This document shows positions 8,974-16,536 of a stretch of DNA of 64,000 nt, piece after piece; the stretch's first letter is position 1, and each line of letters starts with the position of its first letter. Made by a program: the position numbers and the translations under genes. The DNA comes from Streptomyces sp. VRA16 Mangrove soil (GTDB lineage Bacteria; Actinomycetota; Actinomycetes; Streptomycetales; Streptomycetaceae): NCBI RefSeq assembly GCF_017377775.1, contig NZ_JAFVLN010000009.1:186001-250000 (forward strand), given 5' to 3'. The notes beneath the pieces are model-generated. The model saw nothing but the letters and a program-made list of their open reading frames with translations, searched no databases and was not told the DNA's origin.

Positions 8974-9981
8974 TCAGATGGCGACTGAAACGTCATTGCG
9001 GTTCAGCCAGCGGCGGTAGACGGAGGTGAACACGATGAGGAGGGACAGGAGCAGGACGCCGTAGGTGGCGGACTGGGCGAAGTCGCGCGGCGTCTGGCCG
9101 AAGCCGAGGTAGTAGGCCCAGGTGACGAGGATCTGTGCGTCAGGCGCGGTGTTGCCGAACAGCAGGAAGATGATCGCGAACTGGTTGAACGTCCAGATGA
9201 CACCGAGCAGGACGACCGTCGAGCTGACCGAGCGCAGACCCGGCAGCGTCACGTGCCGGAACTGCTGCCAGGCGGTCGCGCCGTCCATCTCCGCGGCCTC
9301 GTAGAGCGTGGAGTCGATGGACTGCAGTCCGCCGAGGAGCGAGACCATCATGAACGGCACGCCGCACCACGTGTTGACGATGATGGCGGCGAGCTGCTGG
9401 AAGTGCGGGTCCTCCAGCCAGGACGGCGAGGGCAGGCTCAGCGCGTCCAGGGTGGTGTTGATGACGCCGCCGTCGGCGAGCATGAACCGCCAGGCGAAGA
9501 CGGTGACGAACGTCGGCACCGCCCACGGCAGGATCAGCACGAGGCGGTAGAAGGTGCGGCCGCGCAGCCCCTTCTGGTTGAGGAGCAGCGCCAGGCCGAG
9601 GCCGATGACGTAGTGCAGCGTCACACAGGACGCCGTCCACACGATCGTCCAGATGAAGTGCGACCAGAAGCGGTCGTACGACGTGGGCCCCCACAGGATG
9701 TCGGCGTAGTTGTCCAGGCCGATGAACTTGTAGGTCGCGTCGATGTGGTTGACGCCGATGGTGCGGGCCGAGTTGAGGCTGTTGGCGTCGGTGAGCGTCA
9801 GGTAGAAGCCGCGGACCAGGGGGTAGAGCACGATGAGGCCGAGCACGATCACCACCGGGGCGATCATGGCGTATGCGTACCAGTGCTTCTGGTAACCGTT
9901 CTTCAGCCGGGCTATCAGGCCCGGACGCCGGCCACGGTCACCTCCGCTGGAGGCGGCCGGACGCTCGACGGCGACAGTCAT
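8974..9981 (-). CDS. malF: Maltose/maltodextrin ABC importer, permease MalF
   Basis: This CUT1 family permease of 335 residues has an N-terminal cytoplasmic tail, then a first membrane helix (YAMIAPVVIVLGLIVLYPLV). The EAA-type loop is LYEAAEMDGATAWQQFRHVTLP. The start ATG 9981 is preceded by AAGGTG. It follows malE after a strong hairpin at 10040-10090 and lies directly upstream of malG, so MalE, MalF and MalG form one importer. Confidence 0.93.
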   Translation of the reverse strand: MTVAVERPAASSGGDRGRRPGLIARLKNGYQKHWYAYAMIAPVVIVLGLIVLYPLVRGFYLTLTDANSLNSARTIGVNHIDATYKFIGLDNYADILWGPTSYDRFWSHFIWTIVWTASCVTLHYVIGLGLALLLNQKGLRGRTFYRLVLILPWAVPTFVTVFAWRFMLADGGVINTTLDALSLPSPSWLEDPHFQQLAAIIVNTWCGVPFMMVSLLGGLQSIDSTLYEAAEMDGATAWQQFRHVTLPGLRSVSSTVVLLGVIWTFNQFAIIFLLFGNTAPDAQILVTWAYYLGFGQTPRDFAQSATYGVLLLSLLIVFTSVYRRWLNRNDVSVAI

Positions 9982-10039
9982 GGGGGAACACCTTCTGGGC
10001 TGCGGCTGGGTAAAGGCTTCGGGTGGTACGGGGTCGGCG

Positions 10040-10090
10040 GGTGCCGCGGTCCCACGCGCGGGGCGGGCTGATGGGTGGGACCGCGGCACC
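10040..10090 (-). terminator. Hairpin between malE and malF
   Basis: A perfect 15-bp inverted repeat (arms 10040-10054 and 10076-10090, 21-base loop) directly follows the malE stop codon and precedes malF. Such hairpins after a binding-protein gene usually act as partial terminators or mRNA 3' stabilisers, giving more MalE than MalF/MalG. The effect here is inferred. Confidence 0.7.
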
Positions 10091-10101
10091 TGATCAGGGG
10101 A

Positions 10102-11379
10102 TTACTCGGAGAAGCCGCTCGGCAGGAGCTTGCCGTACTGGGTCACCACGTCGGAGAGGGCCTTGTCGACGCCCTCCTTGCCGCTGGCGGCCTTGGGCAG
10201 CTCGGTGTCGAGCGGGCCCCACAGCGAGCTGTACTCGGGCAGCTCCTGGCGCGGGCTGGCGACGGAGAGCGCCTTCTGGAAGCCGGCGAGACCCGGGTCC
10301 TTGGTGACCTCGGCGGTGTACGCGTCGTCACGGGTGGGCAGCGTGGCGTTCTTCAGCGCGATCTGCGTCTGCGTCTTCGCCGACGTCATCCACTTCACGA
10401 ACTTCAGGGACGCGGCCTGGTGGGCCTTGTCCGAGCCCGCGTAGACGGAGAGGTTGTGGCCGCCGGTCGGGGCGCCCGCCTTGCCGGAGGAGCCCGCCGG
10501 GACCGTGGCGACACCGAGGTTCGTCTTGTCCTTGAACGCGGAGCCCTTGTAGAAGTTCGTGACCTCCCACGGACCCTCGATCGTCATGGCGACCTTGCCG
10601 TTGACGAAGGCGTCCTGGCGGTGGGCGTACGAGTCGGCGGTGACGTCCGCCTTGTGCAGGCCCTTGCCGTTGAAGGTGCTCAGCCAGGTCTTGGCCGCCT
10701 TCTTGCCCTCGGCCGAGTTCAGGGTGATCTTCTTGCTCGCGGCATCGATGGTGTCGGTGCCCTCGCCGAGCAGGAACGGCTGGAAGTAGTAGCCCTTCTC
10801 GGAGCCCCAGTAGCCGTCGACGCCGGTCTTCGCCTTGATGGTGGCGGCGTCCTTCTTCAGCTCGTCCCAGGTGGTCGGCGCCTCGGTGATGCCGGCCTTC
10901 TTGAACAGGGCCTTGTTGTAGACGAGACCGAGGGTGTCCGTGAGGAGCGGGACGCCGTAGGTCTTGCCCTCGTACTGGGCCTGCTTGAGCAGGTTGGGCT
11001 TGAACTTGTCCTTGTCCGTGAGCGCCTCGGTGCCGTCGAGCGGCAGCAGGTAGCTCTTCTTCGCGAACGCGGGGGTCCAGCCGACCTCGGCGCGCAGCAC
11101 GTCCGGGGCACCGCTGGCGCCGGCCGCGGTGTCGAACTTGTTCTGCGCCTGGGCGAACGGCACGTTGACGTACTTGACCTTGATGTCCGGGTTGGCCTTC
11201 TCGAAGTCCTTGACCAGGGCCTCGTACGTGGGCTGCTCGTTGGTGGCGTTCGACGTGTCCCACCACGTGATGGTGACCGGCCCTGACGCCTTGCCGCCGT
11301 CGTCGTCACTTCCGCCGCAGGCCGTCGCCGCGAGTGCGAGGGACGCCACCACCGCGGTGGCCGCTATGCCACGCCGCAT
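10102..11379 (-). CDS. malE: Maltose/maltodextrin-binding lipoprotein MalE
   Basis: The product is a 425-residue solute-binding protein (family 1). A lipobox is clear (LAATAC, Cys21), followed by an acidic GGSDDDGG linker, so it is membrane-anchored by lipid. The mature part begins with VTITWWDTSNATNEQPTYEAL, typical of CUT1 sugar-binding proteins. The ribosome site AGGAGATCTC is strong. It is transcribed divergently from malR across a 398-bp region with several palindromes, and precedes malF and malG. The ligand is most likely maltose or maltodextrins. Uptake of longer pseudo-oligosaccharides by this importer is possible, given the neighbouring acb-like cluster. Confidence 0.95.
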   Translation of the reverse strand: MRRGIAATAVVASLALAATACGGSDDDGGKASGPVTITWWDTSNATNEQPTYEALVKDFEKANPDIKVKYVNVPFAQAQNKFDTAAGASGAPDVLRAEVGWTPAFAKKSYLLPLDGTEALTDKDKFKPNLLKQAQYEGKTYGVPLLTDTLGLVYNKALFKKAGITEAPTTWDELKKDAATIKAKTGVDGYWGSEKGYYFQPFLLGEGTDTIDAASKKITLNSAEGKKAAKTWLSTFNGKGLHKADVTADSYAHRQDAFVNGKVAMTIEGPWEVTNFYKGSAFKDKTNLGVATVPAGSSGKAGAPTGGHNLSVYAGSDKAHQAASLKFVKWMTSAKTQTQIALKNATLPTRDDAYTAEVTKDPGLAGFQKALSVASPRQELPEYSSLWGPLDTELPKAASGKEGVDKALSDVVTQYGKLLPSGFSE

Positions 11380-11509
11380 GAGATCTCCTAGAGAGTGAAA
11401 GCCCGTGAGTGGGCGGAGAGCGGTCCCGACCGCTCTCCTGACCGACTTGCCGGCTGCGCCGCTGCGGCCGCCGGGCGACGTGAACGTAACAGTGTGGAAA
11501 GCCCGGCGA

Positions 11510-11536
11510 AAGACCTTGCGCGAAATTTCTGCAAGG
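11510..11536 (-). promoter_or_regulatory. malE promoter/operator block (AAGACC-N15-GCAA)
   Basis: On the plus strand AAGACC (11510-11515) is followed 15 bases later by GCAA (11531-11534), with GAAATTTC between them; CCTTGC/GCAAGG also make an inverted repeat (11514-11536). The same AAGACC-N15-GCAR arrangement with an AAxTTT centre occurs at 15109-15133 and 35159-35183. It is likely the MalR-controlled malE promoter region. Confidence 0.55.
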
Positions 11537-11683
11537 ACGGGCCATCGTTACATCGCCGTGTCCGGAAGGTTGCCGAAGAATCGCTTGACAGGTGGGGGCA
11601 GACAGGGACATAAGCGGGCAGAATTCTCGCAACCCCCGTCGCAAGAACCGAAGTTGGGCCATCAGGGCGATGGATTCACGCCG

Positions 11684-11697
11684 TGCAGAGCTCTGCA
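11684..11697. promoter_or_regulatory. 14-bp perfect palindrome in malE-malR intergenic region
   Basis: TGCAGAGCTCTGCA is a perfect 14-bp palindrome about 80 bp upstream of malR. LacI proteins bind such symmetric sites, so this is a candidate autoregulatory operator. It directly abuts another dyad at 11695-11717. Confidence 0.45.
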
Positions 11698-11717
11698 ACA
11701 CCTTCCAAGAAGGTTGC
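11695..11717. promoter_or_regulatory. Second dyad symmetry upstream of malR
   Basis: A 23-bp stretch starts GCAAC and ends GTTGC, with an inner ACCTTC-CAA-GAAGGT inverted repeat (11700-11714). Together with the adjacent palindrome it makes a compact composite regulatory site in front of malR. The rest of the 11380-11777 region holds the malE promoter and no gene. Confidence 0.4.
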
Positions 11718-11777
11718 GGACAGCGGTTTCCTCCGGTCGGTGGGCATTCCCCCAGGTAACCGGTACAGTCCAATGCC

Positions 11778-12809
11778 ATGACCGCGCGGCTCTCCGACAT
11801 TGCAGCCCAGGCGGGGGTCAGTGAAGCCACAGTCAGCCGCGTGCTCAACGGCAAGCCCGGTGTGGCCTCCGGCACCCGCGAATCCGTCATGGCCGCGCTC
11901 GACGTGCTCGGCTACGAGCGCCCGCCCAAGCTGCGCACACGCAGCGCGGGCCTGGTCGGCCTGATCACCCCGGAGCTCGACAACCCGATCTTCCCCGCGC
12001 TCGCCCAGGTCATCGGCCAGGCGTTGACGCGGCAGGGCTACACACCGGTGCTCGCCACGCAGACGCCGGGCGGCTCCACCGAGGACGAGCTCACGGAGAT
12101 GCTCGTCGAGCGCAGCGTCTCCGGGATCATCTACGTCTCCGGACTGCACGCCGACACCACGGCCGACACCCAGCGCTACGACCAACTGCGCGGCCAGGGT
12201 ATCCCGTTCGTGCTCGTCAACGGCTTCTCGGCGCAGATCAAGGCGCCGTTCGTGTCGACCGACGACCGGGCCGCGACCCGGCTCGCCGTCGCGCACCTCG
12301 CCTCGCTCGGGCACACCCGGATCGGGCTCGCAGTCGGCCCGCGACGGTTCGTCCCGGTGCAGCGCAAGATCGAGGGGTTCCAGGCGGGCATGGCCGAGCA
12401 CCTGGGCCTGACGTCGGAGCAGAGCGAGGCCCTGGTCCAGCACTCCCTCTACACGATGGAGGGCGGTCAGGCGGCGGCCACCTCACTTCTTGCGCAAGGT
12501 TGCACGGCGATCGTCTGCGCCAGCGACATGATGGCGCTGGGCGCGATCCGCGCCGCCCGCCAGGCGGGGCACCGGGTCCCGCAGGACGTGTCGGTCGTCG
12601 GGTTCGACGACTCGCCGCTGATCGCGTTCACCGACCCGCCGCTGACCACGATCCGCCAGCCGGTGCAGGCCATGGGGCAGGCGGCGGTGCGCGCGGTCCT
12701 GGAGGAGATCGGCGGCACGCCCGCTCCGCACACCGAGTTCGTGTTCATGCCGGAGCTGGTGGTGCGCGGTTCGACGGCGGCGGCGCCGGAGACGGGCCGC
12801 CGCGCCTGA
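11778..12809 (+). CDS. malR: LacI-family maltose regulator MalR
   Basis: This 343-residue repressor has the LacI helix-turn-helix (LSDIAAQAGVSEATVSRVLN, then GKPGVA) and a periplasmic-binding-protein-like core (GLVGLITPELDNPIFP, GFDDSPLIAFTDPPLTTIRQ). It is divergent from malE, matching the known malR-malE arrangement in Streptomyces, where MalR represses malEFG and amylase genes. Few changes separate it from the LacI gene at 5266, which points to gene duplication. Unusual feature: codons 236-242 (TCA CTT CTT GCG CAA GGT TGC) include several codons rare in Streptomyces and spell the palindrome CTTGCGCAAG. Confidence 0.94.
   Translation: MTARLSDIAAQAGVSEATVSRVLNGKPGVASGTRESVMAALDVLGYERPPKLRTRSAGLVGLITPELDNPIFPALAQVIGQALTRQGYTPVLATQTPGGSTEDELTEMLVERSVSGIIYVSGLHADTTADTQRYDQLRGQGIPFVLVNGFSAQIKAPFVSTDDRAATRLAVAHLASLGHTRIGLAVGPRRFVPVQRKIEGFQAGMAEHLGLTSEQSEALVQHSLYTMEGGQAAATSLLAQGCTAIVCASDMMALGAIRAARQAGHRVPQDVSVVGFDDSPLIAFTDPPLTTIRQPVQAMGQAAVRAVLEEIGGTPAPHTEFVFMPELVVRGSTAAAPETGRRA
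12489..12498. promoter_or_regulatory. Possible intragenic operator CTTGCGCAAG inside malR
   Basis: A perfect 10-bp palindrome with the central CG usual for LacI-type operators. It is built from rare codons (CTT, CTT, CAA, with TCA just before) in an otherwise GC-optimised gene. The paralogous LacI gene encodes the equivalent segment with normal codons and lacks the palindrome. Confidence 0.4.
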
Positions 12810-12830
12810 CCTCCGGGCGGCGCCGCCCGC

Positions 12831-13808
12831 TCAGGCCGCCGCGTGCAGCGGCGCCCACCACTCCTCGTGCTCCCGGTACCACCGGGCGGTCTCGGCGAGC
12901 CGGCGCTCGAAGTCGCCGGAGGGCCGGTAGCCCAGTTCCTCGCTGATCCGGCTGTGGTCCACCGCGTACCGGCGGTCGTGGCCCTTGCGGTCGCTCACGT
13001 GCCGGATCCGGTCCGGACCCGCGCCGCACAGGGCGAGCAGCCGGCCGGTCAGATCGAGGTTGGTCAGCGAGGTGCCGCCGCCGATGTTGTACGTGCGTCC
13101 CGGGCGCCCCGCGGTGCGCACCAGCTCGATGCCGCGGACGTGGTCGTCGACGTGCAGCCAGTCGCGGATCTGCAGACCGTCACCGTAGACGGGGACGGTG
13201 CCGCCGCCGAGCAGCGCGGCGAGGAAGCGCGGGATCAGCTTCTCGGGGTGCTGGTACGGCCCGAAGTTGTTGGAGCACCGGGTGACGCGGACGTCGAGGC
13301 CGTGGGTGCGGTGGTGCGCGAGGGCCAGGTGGTCGGCCGCCGCCTTCGACGCCGCGTAGGGCGAGTTGGGGCTGAGCGGGGACTCCTCGGTGGCGGCCCC
13401 GGTCGGCAGGTCGCCGTACACCTCGTCGGTCGAGATCTGCACGAAGGTGCGCACCCCGTGCCGCAGGGCCGCGTCCAGCAGGGTCTGCGTGCCGAGGATG
13501 TTGGTGCGCGCGAAGGCCGCGCCGGACTCGATGGAGCGGTCGACGTGCGACTCGGCGGCGAAGTGCACGATCTCGTCGTGCCCGGCGGCGAGCCGGTCGA
13601 CAAGGCGGGCGTCGCACACGTCGCCGTGCACGAACGTGAGGCGAGGGTCGCCGTGCACGGCGTCGAGCCGGGCGGTGCTGCCCGCGTAGGTGAGGGCGTC
13701 GAGCACGGTCACCGCGACGTCCCGCGGCCCCGTCGGGCCGAGCAGCGCGCGGACGTGGGCGGAGCCGATGAAGCCGGCGCCGCCGGTGACGAGGAGACGT
13801 CTGGTCAT
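12831..13808 (-). CDS. acbB: dTDP-glucose 4,6-dehydratase (AcbB-like)
   Basis: This extended SDR of 325 residues makes dTDP-4-keto-6-deoxyglucose. The NAD-binding TGGAGFIG is at residues 8-15, the catalytic T127-D128-E129 lies in STDEVYG, and Y151xxxK155 is in YAASK. The ATG at 13808 is chosen because the 13 residues upstream (MRRRRPQQGATHP) are not family-like and lie in a duplicated sequence. It follows acbA on the same strand and converges with malR. In acarbose biosynthesis this step, after AcbA and before AcbV, supplies the 4-amino-4,6-dideoxyglucose unit. Confidence 0.93.
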   Translation of the reverse strand: MTRRLLVTGGAGFIGSAHVRALLGPTGPRDVAVTVLDALTYAGSTARLDAVHGDPRLTFVHGDVCDARLVDRLAAGHDEIVHFAAESHVDRSIESGAAFARTNILGTQTLLDAALRHGVRTFVQISTDEVYGDLPTGAATEESPLSPNSPYAASKAAADHLALAHHRTHGLDVRVTRCSNNFGPYQHPEKLIPRFLAALLGGGTVPVYGDGLQIRDWLHVDDHVRGIELVRTAGRPGRTYNIGGGTSLTNLDLTGRLLALCGAGPDRIRHVSDRKGHDRRYAVDHSRISEELGYRPSGDFERRLAETARWYREHEEWWAPLHAAA

Positions 13809-13819
13809 GGGGTGTGTCG

Positions 13820-13908
13820 CACCTTGCTGTGGTCGCCGCCGACGCATCGAAGCACGCGTTGGTCCGCTGGTCGGTTCACGGGGTCAGTTGCACCTTGCTG
13901 TGGTCGCC
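13820..13908. repeat. Imperfect duplication spanning the acbA stop and acbB start
   Basis: CACCTTGCTGTGGTCGCC occurs at 13821-13838 and again at 13891-13908. The first copy lies just upstream of acbB and the second encodes the AcbA tail (GDHSKV). On the minus strand both are followed by ACCCCRTGA, so the junction looks like a roughly 40-bp tandem duplication of the acbA 3' end that became the acbB leader. Confidence 0.6.
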
Positions 13909-14949
13909 GATGACCAGCCGGTGGGCGCGCGTGGGAGTGGGCGCGGACGCGACGACCGCGCCGCGGCCGATGAGGGAGTCCTCGATGCGTGGGGCGCCCG
14001 CCACCCGCGCGCCGGGCAGCAGCACCGAGTGGGCGATCACGCTGTCCTCGATGCGGCAGTCCTCGGCGACGGCAGTGTACGGGCCGATGTGGGAGCCGGT
14101 GACGACCGCCCCCGGGCCGATGATCGCGGGCCCGGTGATCCGCGAGCCGCGCACCACCGCGCCCTCGGCGATGCGGACCCGGCCGCGGACGGTGCTGCGC
14201 TCGTCGACCTTGCCGTCGATGGCGCCGACGAGGGTGTCGAGCACGTGCCGGTTGGCCTCCAGCATGTCGTCGACGTTGCCGGTGTCGCGCCAGGGCGCGG
14301 AGGTGGCCTCGGCGCGCACCGACAGGCCCCGGTCGATCATCCACTGCACGGCGTGCGTGAGTTCGAGCTCCCCGCGCGCGGACGGAGTGATCGCCCGCAC
14401 CGCGTCGTGGACGGCGGCGGAGAACGCGTAGACGCCGACGAGGGCGAGGTCGCTGCGCGGCCGCTCGGGCTTCTCCTCAAGGCGCAGCACCCGGTCGCCG
14501 TGCACGGTGTCGACCTCGGCCACCCCAAAGGCGGTCGGGTCGGCGACGCGAGTCAGCAGGAGACGGGCGGCGGCGGGTTCGGCGCGCGCCCGGTCGAGGA
14601 AGCCGTGCACCCCCTCGGGCAGGTAGTTGTCGCCGAGGTAGAGGAGGAAGTCGTCGTCGCCGAGGAAGGCGCGGGCGACGAGCACCGCGTGGGCGAGACC
14701 CAGCGGGCGCTCCTGGCGGAGGTAGGTGAGGCGCAGTCCGAACGCCGAGCCGTCGCCCGCGGCGCGGCGGATCTCCGCCTCGTGGGCACCGACGACGACA
14801 CCCGCATCGGTGACGCCGGCCGCGGCCAGGGAATCCAGCGCGTAGAAGAGGACGGGCCGGTTGGCGATCGGCAGGAGCTGCTTGGCTCCGGTGTGCGTGA
14901 AGGGGCGCAGTCTGCTGCCCGTGCCGCCCGCCAGGAGCAGGGCCTTCAC
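13876..14949 (-). CDS. acbA: dTDP-glucose synthase, long RmlA/StrD type (AcbA-like)
   Basis: The protein has 357 residues. It carries the nucleotidyltransferase signature LLLAGGTGSRLRPFT at the N terminus, EKPERPRS and APWRDTGNVDD. A C-terminal left-handed beta-helix (IGPGAVVTGSHIGPYTAVA) makes it the long RmlA form known from antibiotic sugar clusters. It joins dTTP and glucose-1-phosphate. The start GTG 14949 (VKALLLAGG) is preferred: starting at 15099 would place coding sequence over the promoter block and add a low-complexity Thr/Ala stretch. It is the first gene of the acbA-acbB pair and divergent from acbV. Confidence 0.92.
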   Translation of the reverse strand: MKALLLAGGTGSRLRPFTHTGAKQLLPIANRPVLFYALDSLAAAGVTDAGVVVGAHEAEIRRAAGDGSAFGLRLTYLRQERPLGLAHAVLVARAFLGDDDFLLYLGDNYLPEGVHGFLDRARAEPAAARLLLTRVADPTAFGVAEVDTVHGDRVLRLEEKPERPRSDLALVGVYAFSAAVHDAVRAITPSARGELELTHAVQWMIDRGLSVRAEATSAPWRDTGNVDDMLEANRHVLDTLVGAIDGKVDERSTVRGRVRIAEGAVVRGSRITGPAIIGPGAVVTGSHIGPYTAVAEDCRIEDSVIAHSVLLPGARVAGAPRIEDSLIGRGAVVASAPTPTRAHRLVIGDHSKVQLTP

Positions 14950-14989
14950 GTGTGCCCCCGGCGGGGTGGGCCTGCCGGTGGCTGTGGGC

Positions 14990-15025
14990 GCAGCGGTCGC
15001 AGTGGTCGCGGTGGTCGCAGTGGTC
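14990..15025. repeat. Four 9-bp tandem repeats in the acbA leader
   Basis: Four units of GCRGYGGTC (for example GCAGTGGTC) lie between the acbA start and its promoter block. Similar 9-bp tandem arrays sit at 29933-29977 and 31192-31254 in the same cluster. Confidence 0.75.
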
Positions 15026-15074
15026 TCAAGGGAGTTCCTCCTCGATGACTCGGACGGGCCCGGAGAACCCGTCG

Positions 15075-15142
15075 GCCCCGACTCAAGCAGAGCCCGCAAC
15101 TCTTACGCAAGACCACTCTGAAATTTTCAGCAACTACTTGCT
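15075..15142 (-). promoter_or_regulatory. Bidirectional acbA/acbV promoter with operator-like palindromes
   Basis: This region contains, on the plus strand, GCCCCGACTCAA (15075-15086), CTTACGCAAG (15102-15111), AAGACC-N15-GCAA (15109-15133), the 13-bp palindrome CTGAAATTTTCAG (15118-15130) and AGCAA-CTAC-TTGCT (15129-15142). Read on the minus strand, TTGCGT-N18-TTGAGT forms a plausible promoter for acbA with the palindrome just upstream of the -35 box. The block recurs at 35126-35183. The remaining 15143-15237 leads to acbV and contains no other feature. Confidence 0.6.
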
Positions 15143-15237
15143 AGAGCTGTCATCACGGTGTTTCACTCGGTGGCCGCACCACTCAACAGCCCTTCCAGCA
15201 TGGCCAGTTCCGCCCGTTCGGACCCGAGGGAGCCGCC

Positions 15238-16536
15238 GTGAGGCAGCAGCACCGCCAGCTCGCCCAGTTGGAGCGGGAGGGCGCACATCTGGCGCCGGGC
15301 GCTTCCGAGGAGGCGGCCGTGGGGCGCCGGGTGTTCACCGAGGGGCGCGGCCCGGTCCTCACGGACCTGGACGGCAACCAGTACCTGGACTTCGCCTCGG
15401 GCACGCTGACGCAGTCCCTCGGCCATGGGCATCCCGAGGTGGTGCGGGCCCTCACCGAGCAGGCCGCACGGCTGTGGAACGTCCACGACGCGGCGACCCC
15501 GGACCGGGCCGCGCTCCTGGACACGCTCGCGCGGCTGCTGCCCGAACACCTCGACACGTACGCGCTGTTCTCCACCGGCGCCGAGGTCGTCGAGGCCGCG
15601 CTGCGCGTCGTGCAGGCGACGGCGCCGCCGGGCCGCAACCGGATCGGGGCGCTGCGGCACGGCTTCCACGGCAAGACGATGGGTGCGCGGATGCTGGTGC
15701 ACTGGGACATCGGACACCAGTCGTTCGCGGGCAACAGCGTGCTGGGCTACGCCCCGTACTGCTACCGCTGCCCGCTGGGCCTGACCCGTCCCACCTGCGA
15801 GCTCAGATGCGCCGCGCTCGTGCGGCGGCACATCGCCGACAAGCCGAGCACGGCGGCGCTCGTCTTCGAGCCGGTGCTCGGCGCGGCCGGGGTGATCGTG
15901 CCGCCGCCCGGCTACTGGGAGCAGGTCGCGGACGCCTGCCGGGAGAACGGGGTGCTGCTCGTCGCGGACGAGGTACTGACCGGCGGCGGCCGTACGGGCG
16001 CCTTCCTCGCCAGTGAACTGGTCGGTGTGGAGCCGGACTTGGCGGCCCTGTCGAAGGGCATGGCGAACGGCTTCCCGTTCGCGGTGCTGGCCGGCCGCCA
16101 CGAGCTGCTGCACGATCCGGCGGCGGCGACGCCGGGCGCGTACGCGTCGACGTACGCGAGCAATCCGCTCGGCATCGCGGCGGCGCGCGCCACCCTGGAG
16201 GTCATCGAGCGGGATCAGCTGCTCGAACAGGTGCGAAAGCTCGGGGAGTTGCTCGACGGGCGGTTGCGCGGCCTGAGCGACCGGTTCGAGAACCTGGGTG
16301 ACGTACGCGGCCTCGGGCTGCTGTGGGGCCTGGAGTTCGTGACCGACCGGGCGCGCCGCACCCCCTCCCCCGAGCTGGCCCGCGCGGTGTACGCGGCCGC
16401 TCTCGATCTGGGGCTCAGGGTCGCGCTCGGCGGCCATGTGCTGCGCCTGGCACCGCCGTTCACGATCGACGAGGCGCTGCTGGACGAGGGCGTGCGCCTC
16501 CTTGAGCGGGCGATCGAGCGGGCGGTGACCGCGTGA
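15238..16536 (+). CDS. acbV: PLP class III aminotransferase, dTDP-4-keto-6-deoxyglucose aminotransferase (AcbV-like)
   Basis: The protein has 432 residues of the class III (ornithine/GABA) aminotransferase fold. DEVLTGGGRTG holds the PLP-pyridine Asp, LSKGMANGFP holds the Schiff-base Lys, and STYASNPLG follows. The start is GTG with GAGGGAG ahead. AcbV of acarbose producers is a class III enzyme that aminates dTDP-4-keto-6-deoxyglucose at C4; its position opposite acbA/acbB fits. It is an unusual family for sugar amination, where DegT enzymes dominate, so an acetylornithine-type role is the alternative. The stop codon overlaps the next gene as GTGA. Confidence 0.88.
   Translation: MRQQHRQLAQLEREGAHLAPGASEEAAVGRRVFTEGRGPVLTDLDGNQYLDFASGTLTQSLGHGHPEVVRALTEQAARLWNVHDAATPDRAALLDTLARLLPEHLDTYALFSTGAEVVEAALRVVQATAPPGRNRIGALRHGFHGKTMGARMLVHWDIGHQSFAGNSVLGYAPYCYRCPLGLTRPTCELRCAALVRRHIADKPSTAALVFEPVLGAAGVIVPPPGYWEQVADACRENGVLLVADEVLTGGGRTGAFLASELVGVEPDLAALSKGMANGFPFAVLAGRHELLHDPAAATPGAYASTYASNPLGIAAARATLEVIERDQLLEQVRKLGELLDGRLRGLSDRFENLGDVRGLGLLWGLEFVTDRARRTPSPELARAVYAAALDLGLRVALGGHVLRLAPPFTIDEALLDEGVRLLERAIERAVTA

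Noticed and set aside
14950..15099. Longer N terminus of AcbA beginning at 15099
   Set aside because: It would code through the promoter block shared with 35126-35183 and add a Thr/Ala repeat tail not seen in RmlA proteins.
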